Under the pieces are notes generated by a model that ran no database searches, was not told the origin of the DNA, and saw only the letters and a list, made by a program, of their open reading frames with translations. From Anaerolineae bacterium (lineage in GTDB: Bacteria > Chloroflexota > Anaerolineae > Aggregatilineales > Phototrophicaceae), in the NCBI GenBank assembly GCA_022821805.1, contig JAJECX010000024.1:62001-126000 (forward strand): 64,000 nt of DNA, written 5' to 3'. Positions 56,177 to 63,407 of this stretch are shown here, one piece after another (positions within the stretch are counted from its first letter, which is position 1; every line of letters starts with the position of its first letter). Made by a program: the position numbers and the translations under genes.

Positions 56177-57202
56177 CTAGGGATAAATGCCGGGAAACTC
56201 GAGCCCGGCAGTTTCTTCCAGCTCGTACATGAGGTTCATCGATTGCACGGCGCTGCCGGCCGCGCCCTTGCCCAAATTGTCCAGCGCCGCGATGACAACC
56301 AGGTGTTTCCCGTCGTCATCGAGCTCGAAGCCAATATCGCAGAAGTTCGTTCCCGCCACGACGCGCGGTTCAGGCAGGCGGTGCAAGCCCGCCTTGCCGC
56401 TCACCAGGCGCAGGAATGGCTCATCCCGATATTGCCCGCGGTAGAGCCGCCATATATCGCGCTCCACTTTGGCTTCCTTCAAATAGCAATGCGCCAGCAA
56501 ATGTACGCCGCGCACCATCTCAATCGCGGTGACAGAAAAATGTATCGGTATGTCTTCGCCCAATACCAACTGCGCCTCCGCCAGGTGGCGGTGTCCGGTG
56601 GCTTTATAACTGCGGACGGCGCCGCTGCGAATTGGATGATGCGATCCGGGATTGCTTTTGTTGCCGCCCTCGGATGAACCGACCTTTATCTCGATGGCGG
56701 CGCGCTCAAGGATGCCCGCCCGCGCCAGCGGCAGCAGCGCCAGATTGACCGCCGTGGCGTTGCAGCCAACCCCGCTGACGTATTTCGCGCCGCGCAGGGA
56801 CTCGCGATTGACCTCGGGCAAGCCGTAGATGAAGCGGAAGAGCCAGCGCGGCGCCGGATGCGCTTGGCCATAAAATCGCTCATAGGTGGCGGCGCAATCG
56901 AGGCGAAAATCAGCAGAGAGATCAATCAACTTGTCCGCCAGATTCGCGTAATGTTCAATGTTGCGCGCGACCGCGCCATGCGGCAGCGCCAAAAACAGGA
57001 GATCGCATGCTTCCAAAGCATCGGGATGAATGAACTTCAGTCGAGAGACGTCGCGCAGATTCGGATGTACTGTGTGCGCGTAGCGCCCCGCATGTTCGCG
57101 GCTGGTGATCTGCGTCGCCTCGACCTGCGGGTGAAAGCGCAGCAGGCGCAGCAGTTCGCCGCCGGTATAGCCGCTGCCGCCAACGATGCCGGCGCGAATC
57201 AC
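56177..57202 (-). CDS. lysY: LysW-aminoadipate phosphate reductase
   Basis: A 341-residue ArgC-type reductase that makes LysW-aminoadipate semialdehyde with NADPH. GIVGGSGYTGGELLRLL binds cofactor, the catalytic Cys is in VSGVGCNATAVNL and the active-site His in NPGSHHPIR/HRHLAEAQ. GTG start overlapping lysX by 4 nt. Lacks obvious insertion or truncation. Confidence 0.93.
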   Translation of the reverse strand: MIRAGIVGGSGYTGGELLRLLRFHPQVEATQITSREHAGRYAHTVHPNLRDVSRLKFIHPDALEACDLLFLALPHGAVARNIEHYANLADKLIDLSADFRLDCAATYERFYGQAHPAPRWLFRFIYGLPEVNRESLRGAKYVSGVGCNATAVNLALLPLARAGILERAAIEIKVGSSEGGNKSNPGSHHPIRSGAVRSYKATGHRHLAEAQLVLGEDIPIHFSVTAIEMVRGVHLLAHCYLKEAKVERDIWRLYRGQYRDEPFLRLVSGKAGLHRLPEPRVVAGTNFCDIGFELDDDGKHLVVIAALDNLGKGAAGSAVQSMNLMYELEETAGLEFPGIYP

Positions 57203-58077
57203 GCCACCACTCCGATTTGCCCGATGACGAAGTCTATGACCTCTTGCGCGATGTCGACGCCGGTGGGTTGGCTGCTGTTGCGAAATTCCATCGTATGGTT
57301 GATCTCGTTGACGACGAAATTGCCGCGCGCGTCTTCCAGCAAATCAACCGCAAGAATGCCGCCGCCGACCGCATCAGCCGCGCGCGCGCAGATATCATCG
57401 AGCTCGTCGGTCACCGGGCAATTGGTCGCCAATCCACCGCGAGCGGTATTGGTGATCCAGTGATTGGATTCGCGGTAGATCGCGGCAATCGTGCGGTTGC
57501 CAACCACGAAAGCGCGGATATCGCGTCCCGGCTTGTCAACATATTCTTGCACGTAATAAGTGTGATGATTGTAATCGCCCAAGGTCTGCCGATGCTCCAA
57601 TATCGCCTCGGCGCTGTCGCGGTTGTGGACGCGCGCCAGCAGTCGGCCCCAGGAGCCGGTCACCGGCTTCAGCACCGCTGGATACTTGACATCTTCAATC
57701 GCCTGCATCGCGCTCTCCGGCGTGAAGGCGACGCGCGTATGCGGCTGCGGGATGCCGCGCTTCATGAAGGCGATGCTCGTCCGCAGCTTGTCGCTGCACG
57801 TCGCCGCCGTCTCATACGTGTTGAACGCGCGCAATCCCCAACTATTGAGAATCGCCAGCGCGTACATGCCGCGCGATGTGCTTACGCAACGCTCGAAGAC
57901 CAGGTCGTATTCGCGCCAGGCAATGCCAGAGGGCGCCAACTGCTGGGCGCCACAAGTGATATCGAAGTTTAATTCGCGATCGAGGATGATGTCCGGGCTG
58001 ATGTCGCGCTTGTTAAACGCAGCCAGTATCAATTTTTCTTCCGCGCGTATATGGGTGACGAGCAGGGCGATTCTCAT
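57199..58077 (-). CDS. lysX: alpha-aminoadipate-LysW ligase
   Basis: A 292-residue ATP-grasp enzyme that links aminoadipate to the C-terminal Glu of LysW. The grasp-fold signature is VLKPVTGSWGRLLARV, and metal/ATP residues are in ILAVDLLEDARGNFVVNEINHTMEF, key core NEINHTMEF. This is the LysX branch; whether it also accepts glutamate (ArgX role) is open. GGGGAG in the lysW end is 10 nt from the ATG. Confidence 0.93.
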   Translation of the reverse strand: MRIALLVTHIRAEEKLILAAFNKRDISPDIILDRELNFDITCGAQQLAPSGIAWREYDLVFERCVSTSRGMYALAILNSWGLRAFNTYETAATCSDKLRTSIAFMKRGIPQPHTRVAFTPESAMQAIEDVKYPAVLKPVTGSWGRLLARVHNRDSAEAILEHRQTLGDYNHHTYYVQEYVDKPGRDIRAFVVGNRTIAAIYRESNHWITNTARGGLATNCPVTDELDDICARAADAVGGGILAVDLLEDARGNFVVNEINHTMEFRNSSQPTGVDIAQEVIDFVIGQIGVVA

Positions 58078-58082
58078 GTGAG

Positions 58083-58259
58083 CTATTCTCCCCAGTCCTC
58101 TTCCACCTCGGGCGCCAACTCAAGTTCAATCGGCGCCAGGCACATAATTTCGAGCTCGGTACCGCATTCGGCGCAAGACACCAACTCATTCTCCATGGCG
58201 TCAGACGGGATATAGACTACGCCATCGCATACCGGACAAATTGGCATTTGATTAGTCAT
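58083..58259 (-). CDS. lysW: LysW amino-group carrier protein
   Basis: A 58-residue carrier. Two CxxC pairs (CPVC at 8-11 and CAEC at 29-32) bind zinc, the middle is acidic, and the chain ends in EEDWGE, the conserved C-terminus whose last Glu carries aminoadipate during synthesis. AGGAGAATG lies 8-9 nt before the ATG at 58259. A longer frame from GTG 58427 crosses the attenuator terminator and is rejected because LysW proteins are about 55 residues. Confidence 0.95.
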   Translation of the reverse strand: MTNQMPICPVCDGVVYIPSDAMENELVSCAECGTELEIMCLAPIELELAPEVEEDWGE

Positions 58260-58290
58260 CGCGCATTCTCCTGAGGCACTGCCGCACAAC

Positions 58291-58313
58291 AAAAAACCCG
58301 CCGTATGGGCGGG
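58291..58313 (-). terminator. intrinsic terminator in the lysW leader
   Basis: On the minus strand CCCGCC-CATAC-GGCGGG is followed at once by TTTTTT. It lies 32 nt before the lysW start and downstream of a strong promoter and a short lysine-rich frame, so it is positioned as an attenuator rather than an operon end. Confidence 0.85.
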
Positions 58314-58354
58314 CGCGTGTTCGATTTCTTCATCCAGCGCAATCAAGCCCATAC
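58303..58354 (-). promoter_or_regulatory. candidate antiterminator of the lysine attenuator
   Basis: GTATGGGC (58347-58354), the eight bases just after the leader-peptide stop, is exactly complementary to GCCCATAC (58303-58310), which covers the terminator loop and the inner three bases of its 5' arm. A further GCGC:GCGC pairing (58337-58340 with 58313-58316) would extend it across an internal loop. Forming this helix excludes the terminator. The pairing is seen in the sequence; its regulatory use is inference. Confidence 0.75.
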
Positions 58355-58414
58355 TTAGCGGGTGCGGGTCTTCTTCACCTTCTTGCTGCCGTTTGCACTG
58401 CTGATCGCGCTCAT
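58355..58414 (-). CDS. putative lysine/arginine-rich leader peptide
   Basis: A 19-codon frame MSAISSANGSKKVKKTRTR followed by TAA. Four of five consecutive codons are Lys (AAG AAG GTG AAG AAG), then two Arg codons precede the stop. A ribosome stalled on scarce Lys-tRNA would leave the antiterminator segment free; one that reaches the stop would cover it. The ribosome site is weak: GGAG lies 17 nt upstream, though AAAG is adjacent. A comparable leader-peptide attenuator has, to my recollection, been reported for the Thermus lysine cluster. Confidence 0.7.
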   Translation of the reverse strand: MSAISSANGSKKVKKTRTR

Positions 58415-58478
58415 CTTTACTTGCCACGAATCTCCGAGCCGATTCAAGCGCTAACTTTATCGCTTGTAACGCGTTTCC

Positions 58479-58507
58479 ACTATAATCACTTTGTACGAAA
58501 AAAGCAA
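58479..58507 (-). promoter_or_regulatory. lysW operon promoter
   Basis: TTGCTT (58502-58507) and TATAGT (58479-58484) on the minus strand with a 17-base spacer. Transcription would begin near 58472, giving a leader of about 210 nt before lysW. It begins about 20 nt past the stop of the kinase-family gene. Confidence 0.75.
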
Positions 58508-58527
58508 CACTTTATACCGTATTCTAA

Positions 58528-59394
58528 CTAACTTTCGAATTTCGCTATCGTCTCATGTAAAGGTGGCAAGTATTTTGCGCCAAATATGATCAAATGTATG
58601 AGCAGGGGATACAGATTGTAAATGTGGCGTCTCGTCGTATAGAAGTCATCTTCAATCGGGATCTTCGCCGCGTAGGCGCGAAAGAACTCGTCCCCCGTGC
58701 CGCTGAACAAGGTCATGTAAGCGAGCTCCATTTCGTTATGCGCGTAATATAAGGCTGGATCGATTATGCCCGCCACCCGGCCAGCGCGGGAAATCACATT
58801 CGTCTTCCACATATCGCCGTGGATAAGCGCCGGCGCCGACGGCTCAACGAGAAACAGATGCAAACGCTCGGCAATCGCATAAAGCCGCCGCTCAAACTCG
58901 GCAGGCAGTTCACCCGACGCCCGCGCAAGGCCGATCATGTAAAGCAGCCGCCTCTCGCGGAAAAACTCGATCCAGGATCCCATCTGCCCATTGGGCTGAT
59001 GCAGTGGACCGATCAAGGTATCGCGTTCATGGCCATAACGTGAACTCGTCGCCTGATGGCAGCGGGCGAGCAATTCGCCGAGATGACGCAGGCTTTCGCC
59101 TTCCCATTCGATTCGCCCCTCCACGAACTCCATCAGCAGCAGGTTCGCCTCAGCGTGCAAAACTTCGGGAACGGGCAATCCGGAATGCTCGCGCAAATAG
59201 CGCAGCATATACGCTTCGATTCTCAGGTCGTGGCCGCCATCGCCGATTTTAGCCACGACCGATTCGCCCTTTTCCAAATCGACGCGCATAACCTGGCTGA
59301 TCATGCCGCCGGCGAGAGGCTGCCACGCGATAACGCGCCGCTGAAGCGCTCGCTCAATTGTTCACTGATTCGCCCGATCGATGATGCCCTCCAT
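58528..59394 (-). pseudogene. fructosamine-kinase-family gene with an in-frame TGA at codon 11
   Basis: Read from ATG 59394 (GAGG five nt upstream) the frame is MEGIIDRANQ, then TGA at 59362-59364, then an open frame TIERALQRRVIAWQPLAGGM and on to 58528. The whole is 288 codons, the normal length for the FN3K/YniA family. The nucleotide loop WQPLAGGMISQV, the catalytic LIHGDMWKTNV and the IDPALYYAHNEMELAY metal segment are intact. An ATG at 59304 could restart but loses the Gly-rich loop. Intact enzymes phosphorylate fructosamines on glycated proteins so they can be removed. A reading error, a recent nonsense mutation or readthrough are all possible. An alternative N-terminus in another frame (IWRASSIGRISEQL) would require a frameshift. 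Confidence 0.7.
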
Positions 59395-59418
59395 ATGTCC
59401 TCTTCAATGACATTCGGC

Positions 59419-59448
59419 TTGACAGCCACGCCTGCCAACCTGTACAAT
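59419..59448 (+). promoter_or_regulatory. rpmF promoter
   Basis: A perfect TTGACA (59419-59424) and TACAAT (59443-59448) with an 18-base spacer; start near 59455 and an untranslated leader of about 31 nt. Confidence 0.75.
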
Positions 59449-59485
59449 GCGCCGATTATGCTCGATATCAGGCAGGAGTAAAGAT

Positions 59486-59671
59486 ATGGGTCCGCTACCA
59501 AAGCGCAAAGTCTCGAAATCTCGGCGAGACCGCCGCCGCGCCCACGACGCCTTGACGCTCAAGCATCTGGTGGAGTGCGTGAATTGTGGCGAGTACCATA
59601 TCGCGCACCGCGTCTGCCCCAAATGCGGCTTCTATCGTGGTGAACTGGTCTTCGAGGTAGATAACGATTAG
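59486..59671 (+). CDS. rpmF: 50S ribosomal protein L32
   Basis: A 61-residue protein MGPLPKRKVSKSRRDRRRAH with the zinc ribbon CVNCGEYHIAHRVCPKCGFY (two CxxC pairs), the zinc-binding form of L32. AGGAG lies eight nt before ATG 59486. It has its own promoter and terminator; fabD lies 138 nt downstream, echoing the common rpmF-fatty-acid gene linkage. Confidence 0.97.
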   Translation: MGPLPKRKVSKSRRDRRRAHDALTLKHLVECVNCGEYHIAHRVCPKCGFYRGELVFEVDND

Positions 59672-59705
59672 AGCGCGGCGACCAATCGCAAGACAATGAC
59701 AAAGG

Positions 59706-59732
59706 ACCGTGCCGCTGCAGCGCGGTTTTTTT
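59706..59732 (+). terminator. rpmF intrinsic terminator
   Basis: ACCGTGC-CGCTGCA-GCGCGGT forms a 7-pair stem (one G-U) with a 7-base loop, running straight into seven T residues. Confidence 0.85.
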
Positions 59733-59809
59733 GCCCCTCCGCGCCTCGCTAACTAAGGCGCTGTAAAGCATAATGATGACAGATAGATGAAGATCCAAGC
59801 TGCGAGATA

Positions 59810-60760
59810 ATGGATTGGAAGACCTGCGCCGCTCTTTTCCCCGGGCAAGGCTCGCAAATCGTCGGCATGGGCGCCGATTTCGCGCGCGAATACGAAATCG
59901 CGCGCGATACGTTTGGGCAGGCTGATGAAATCCTTCGCTTCGACCTTTCGCGAATCTGTTTCGACGGACCGCGAGACCAACTGGATCAGACCAAGGTTAC
60001 ACAGCCGGCGCTCTACGTTTGCAGCGTTGCCATTTGGCGCGTTTTGCAGCAGCAGTTGCCCGCAGCGCAGCCAGCATGGATGGCTGGGCACAGCCTCGGC
60101 GAATTCTCCGCCTTGACCGCCGCCGACGCCTTAGCGTTTGAGAATGGCTTGCGGCTGGTGCATGCCCGCGGTCGCTTCATGCAACAGGCGGGAGACGTGA
60201 AGCCCGGCGCTATGGCGGCGATATTGGCGCTTGATATCGCGCAAGTTGTGTCGCTTTGCGCCGAGGTTTCAGCGGACTCAGACGGCGCCGTCGTGCTCGC
60301 CAATGACAATTGCCCGGGCCAAGCCGTCGTTTCCGGCGATATCGATGCAGTTGAGCGTCTAATTGAACGCGCGACCGCCGCCGGCGCCAGAAGGGCGGTC
60401 AAGCTGTCAGTCAGCGTGGCCGCGCATTCGCCTTTGATGGCGGCGGCGTCAGATGGCTTTCAAGAGGTCGTGCATCGTACAGAGTTTTCGCCGCCACAGG
60501 TACGGGTTATCGGCAACGTATTGGCGCAGCCCCTTGAAACGGTGGCGGAAATCCGGACGGAGTTGGATCAACAGTTGACAGAATCCGTGCGCTGGACCGA
60601 GTCGATGCGCGCGCTTGTCGATGAGGGCGCCGATACCTTCATCGAGATTGGCTCAGGAAACGTGCTCACCGGTCTGATGCGCCGCATTGATCGGTCAAAG
60701 AGGCGCGTCAGCCTCAATACAGTAGAGACACTTGACGCTTTTTTGGAGTCGCTCTCGTGA
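59810..60760 (+). CDS. fabD: malonyl-CoA:ACP transacylase
   Basis: A 316-residue acyltransferase that loads malonyl groups on ACP to start fatty-acid elongation. LFPGQGSQ at the N-terminus, the nucleophile Ser95 in GHSLGE, catalytic His in SVAAHSPLM (about 205) and GSGNVLTGL near the end. Length is normal. Confidence 0.95.
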   Translation: MDWKTCAALFPGQGSQIVGMGADFAREYEIARDTFGQADEILRFDLSRICFDGPRDQLDQTKVTQPALYVCSVAIWRVLQQQLPAAQPAWMAGHSLGEFSALTAADALAFENGLRLVHARGRFMQQAGDVKPGAMAAILALDIAQVVSLCAEVSADSDGAVVLANDNCPGQAVVSGDIDAVERLIERATAAGARRAVKLSVSVAAHSPLMAAASDGFQEVVHRTEFSPPQVRVIGNVLAQPLETVAEIRTELDQQLTESVRWTESMRALVDEGADTFIEIGSGNVLTGLMRRIDRSKRRVSLNTVETLDAFLESLS

Positions 60761-60787
60761 GCTTTCAGACAGCTGGAGGCGCAGTAG

Positions 60788-61576
60788 ATGTCTGATCAGA
60801 TTCTTGTTCGGCGCGCGGGCTTGGTCTTTGAAGTTACGCTCAATCGTCCGAATGAGCGCAACGCCATCAACGACGAGATGATGAATGCGCTTGCGGATGC
60901 CTTCGACCGAGCCGAGCGCGAATTCCATGACGGCGCGCGTGTTGTGCTCTTGCGCGGCGCCGGGCGCGCTTTTTCTTCGGGCATTGACCTCAGTCAGTTC
61001 CTGACGCTGGATGAGGACCTTCGCGATAACCTTTTCCCTTTTACCGCCCGCTATCAAGCGATTCTCAACAAGATTGAACGCTGCTCGCCGCCGGTCATCT
61101 GCGTGTTGCAGGGATACTGCCTCGGGCTGGCGCTAGAATTGGCGCTCGCCTGCGATTTTCGCATTGCGGCGCAGCGCACGAAGCTGGGGCTGCCGGAAGC
61201 GCGCTTGGGCATCATTCCGGATGTTGGCGGAACTGTGCGTCTAATCAAGCTCATCGGTCCCTCTCGCGCCAAGGATCTGATCCTGACCGGACGCACTATC
61301 GACTTGTCACAGGCGCTTGAATGGGGACTGGTGAATGCCGTTTTGCCCAAGGCAGAGCTGGAGCAGGGCGTCAAAGCTTTCGTCGAGGCGCTGGCTGCGT
61401 CGGCGCCGCTGGCGGTCAGCTATGGCAAGCGGGTTGTCAACGACATCATGGACAACGCGGCCGGATTGCAGCTGGAAGCTTGGGCGCAGGCGCAGCTATT
61501 CCGCACGAACGACTTTCAAAATGCCATACGAGCAATGATGGACAAGACCTACCCGATAGACTGGGAGGGCAAATAG
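60788..61576 (+). CDS. enoyl-CoA hydratase/isomerase (crotonase family)
   Basis: A 262-residue crotonase. The oxyanion hole is formed by FSSGIDLSQF and the LQGYCLGLALELALAC segment. Both catalytic Glu positions of hydratases are occupied (ALELALAC and LPEARLGIIPDVGG), so a hydratase is favoured over an isomerase, although other crotonase activities remain possible. GGAGG lies eight nt before the start, 27 nt after fabD. Confidence 0.88.
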   Translation: MSDQILVRRAGLVFEVTLNRPNERNAINDEMMNALADAFDRAEREFHDGARVVLLRGAGRAFSSGIDLSQFLTLDEDLRDNLFPFTARYQAILNKIERCSPPVICVLQGYCLGLALELALACDFRIAAQRTKLGLPEARLGIIPDVGGTVRLIKLIGPSRAKDLILTGRTIDLSQALEWGLVNAVLPKAELEQGVKAFVEALAASAPLAVSYGKRVVNDIMDNAAGLQLEAWAQAQLFRTNDFQNAIRAMMDKTYPIDWEGK

Positions 61577-61584
61577 GAGCGCGC

Positions 61585-62481
61585 CTACTCCGCGACATCG
61601 CTGATGACAGCGCGAAGTTTCCCGCTGGCGCCTTCCAATAATAGGCGCGCCTCATCGTATTCGACGCCCAGGCGCGTCATCACCACCGCTGCCTTCACCT
61701 CGTTGTTCGCCCCTGCCAGCAGCTCCCGCGCGCGCTCGGCATCCGCGCCTGTCAGACGCATGATCAATTGGCAGGCGCGCTCAGCCAGCTTCTGATTGGA
61801 CACCTTCACATCGACCATCAGATTGCCGTAGACCTTGCCCAGGCGGATCATCGCGCCGCTGCTGAGCATATTGAGGATCATCTTTTGCGCCGTGCCCGCC
61901 TTCATGCGGGTTGAGCCGGCGATCACCTCGGGCCCGACATCAACGCCAATCGAGATATCCGCCAGCGCTCCAATGGGCGAGTCCATGTTGCAGGCGATGG
62001 CGATCGTCTTGGCGCCCAGCGATCTGGCGTATTGCAAGCCTCCAATGACGTAGGGCGTGCGACCGCTGGCGGCGATTCCGCATACCACATCGGCTGCGGT
62101 CAGCCCGCGCTGCTCAAGATTTTGCCGCGCCAGTTCGGGTTGATCTTCCGCGCCTTCGATCGAGCGCGTAACCGCTGGTCCACCGCCGGCGATTAGACCT
62201 TGCACTATGTCGGGTGGCGCGCTGAAAGTCGGGACGCATTCGACCGCATCCAAAATGCCCAGGCGGCCGCTGGTGCCGGCGCCAATGTATAACAGGCGTC
62301 CGCCGCCTGCTATCGCCTCGGCGATGACATCGACCGCTTCGGCGATTTCAGGCAGCGCAATTCGCACGGCGGCCGCTACTTTGGCGTCTTCGCGATTGAT
62401 CAGGTTGACGATCTCGAGGGAATTCATCTGATCGATCGTCGCGCTTTCGGGATTGGCTTGCTCTGTCGTCAAATTCGTCAT
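61585..62481 (-). CDS. murQ: N-acetylmuramic acid 6-phosphate etherase
   Basis: A 298-residue SIS-domain enzyme that cleaves the lactyl ether of MurNAc-6-phosphate to GlcNAc-6-phosphate and lactate in wall recycling. Signatures: MTNLTTEQANPES at the start, YIGAGTSGRLGILDAVE with the catalytic Glu, and ISIGVDVGPEVIAGSTRMKAGTAQK, core GSTRMKAGTAQK. The start 62481 overlaps the kinase stop by 4 nt (ATGA), which settles the start. Confidence 0.96.
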   Translation of the reverse strand: MTNLTTEQANPESATIDQMNSLEIVNLINREDAKVAAAVRIALPEIAEAVDVIAEAIAGGGRLLYIGAGTSGRLGILDAVECVPTFSAPPDIVQGLIAGGGPAVTRSIEGAEDQPELARQNLEQRGLTAADVVCGIAASGRTPYVIGGLQYARSLGAKTIAIACNMDSPIGALADISIGVDVGPEVIAGSTRMKAGTAQKMILNMLSSGAMIRLGKVYGNLMVDVKVSNQKLAERACQLIMRLTGADAERARELLAGANNEVKAAVVMTRLGVEYDEARLLLEGASGKLRAVISDVAE

Positions 62482-63407
62482 TTCTTTGCCGTGCCCCATT
62501 CCATTTTCGCCAGCATTGCCGCGCCGATCACTGGCGGACGCTTGGCGACCGGGCGTTTTGCCAGCGCGAGTCGTCGCGTGACATCTTTCGACAGCCAGTT
62601 GTCGTTGTCCAGCAGCCCGCCAGCAAAGGCGATCGGCGCCTCCGCGTAATCCAGCCTCCGCCGCAGCGTCCGCACTTGATCGGCCAGATATCCCGAAGCG
62701 CGTCGCAGAATGTGCCTCGCCTGCTCATCGCCATCAGCCGCCCGCGCCAGAACCAATGGCGCCAAGCCCCCAATTCTAACCGCCGGCGCCGCATCAGACT
62801 GGTACACCCATGCCACCAACTCCCGCGGATGCGATAGTCCAAGCTCGTCAAGGCAGGCGCGAGCCAACGTGGCTTCGTTCGAATCCAAACCCAAATCATA
62901 TTCCTGCAATGCCTGCCGCAGCAGCTCGCGTCCGATCCAGTAACTGCCGCCTTCGTCGCCGAGCAGGTATCCCCAGCCGCCCACTTGCAAGCGAATGTCC
63001 CCGGACTTATATCCGTAGGCGCCACTGCCTGTGCCGGCCAGCAGCAAGATGCCGTGACGCGCTTCCAATGCGCCAACCAGCGCAATCTCGAGGTCGGAAC
63101 TCGGTACGAGATGACTTGTTGGCAAGAGGGGCTTCAGCGATTCGAGCAGCCATCGCTCGCTGTGAAGATTGGACGCGCCAGCGATGCCGATGCCCGCAGC
63201 GCTTATGCGCTTCGGCTGAAAGTTCGCCTCGTCCAGGGCAGCGAGGACGCCGCGTTGGATCCGCGCCCGCGCCTCGGCATGCCCGACGACGCTTGGATTG
63301 ACGGCACCAGCCTTCAGCGACGACAACTCATCCAGCTTGGCATTGACGATGGCGATTCTCAGCGTGCTTCCGCCGCCGTCAATGCCCATAAACAGCGGCT
63401 CGTTCAT
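62478..63407 (-). CDS. BadF-family amino-sugar kinase (MurK/NagK-like)
   Basis: A 309-residue ASKHA-fold kinase. MGIDGGGSTLRIAIV and LLAGTGSGAYG are the phosphate loops, with GGWGYLLGDEGGSYWIG and FAGGLLDN following. It belongs to the branch containing MurK and GlcNAc kinase; phosphorylation of MurNAc or GlcNAc feeds MurQ and then central metabolism. Operon order hydrolase-kinase-murQ supports this. Confidence 0.9.
   Translation of the reverse strand: MNEPLFMGIDGGGSTLRIAIVNAKLDELSSLKAGAVNPSVVGHAEARARIQRGVLAALDEANFQPKRISAAGIGIAGASNLHSERWLLESLKPLLPTSHLVPSSDLEIALVGALEARHGILLLAGTGSGAYGYKSGDIRLQVGGWGYLLGDEGGSYWIGRELLRQALQEYDLGLDSNEATLARACLDELGLSHPRELVAWVYQSDAAPAVRIGGLAPLVLARAADGDEQARHILRRASGYLADQVRTLRRRLDYAEAPIAFAGGLLDNDNWLSKDVTRRLALAKRPVAKRPPVIGAAMLAKMEWGTAKK

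Noticed and set aside
58083..58427. A 114-codon frame starting at GTG 58427 and ending as LysW
   Set aside because: It runs through the terminator hairpin; LysW proteins are about 55 residues, and ATG 58259 has a good ribosome site. The GGAG four nt before GTG 58427 is noted, but the extension resembles no LysW.
58260..58480. A lysine (L-box) riboswitch in the lysW leader
   Set aside because: The leader is only about 210 nt, lacks the conserved L-box core I would expect, and its features are explained by a leader peptide with competing hairpins.
58528..59394. TGA read as tryptophan or selenocysteine in the kinase gene
   Set aside because: Other genes in the window use TGA as stop, no selenocysteine hairpin is evident after the TGA, and the position is not a catalytic site in the family.
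59301..59501. A separate 66-residue gene on the minus strand upstream of the kinase
   Set aside because: It overlaps the rpmF promoter and the N-terminal part of the kinase in another frame; its similarity to the kinase N-terminus (ISEQL) may be chance.
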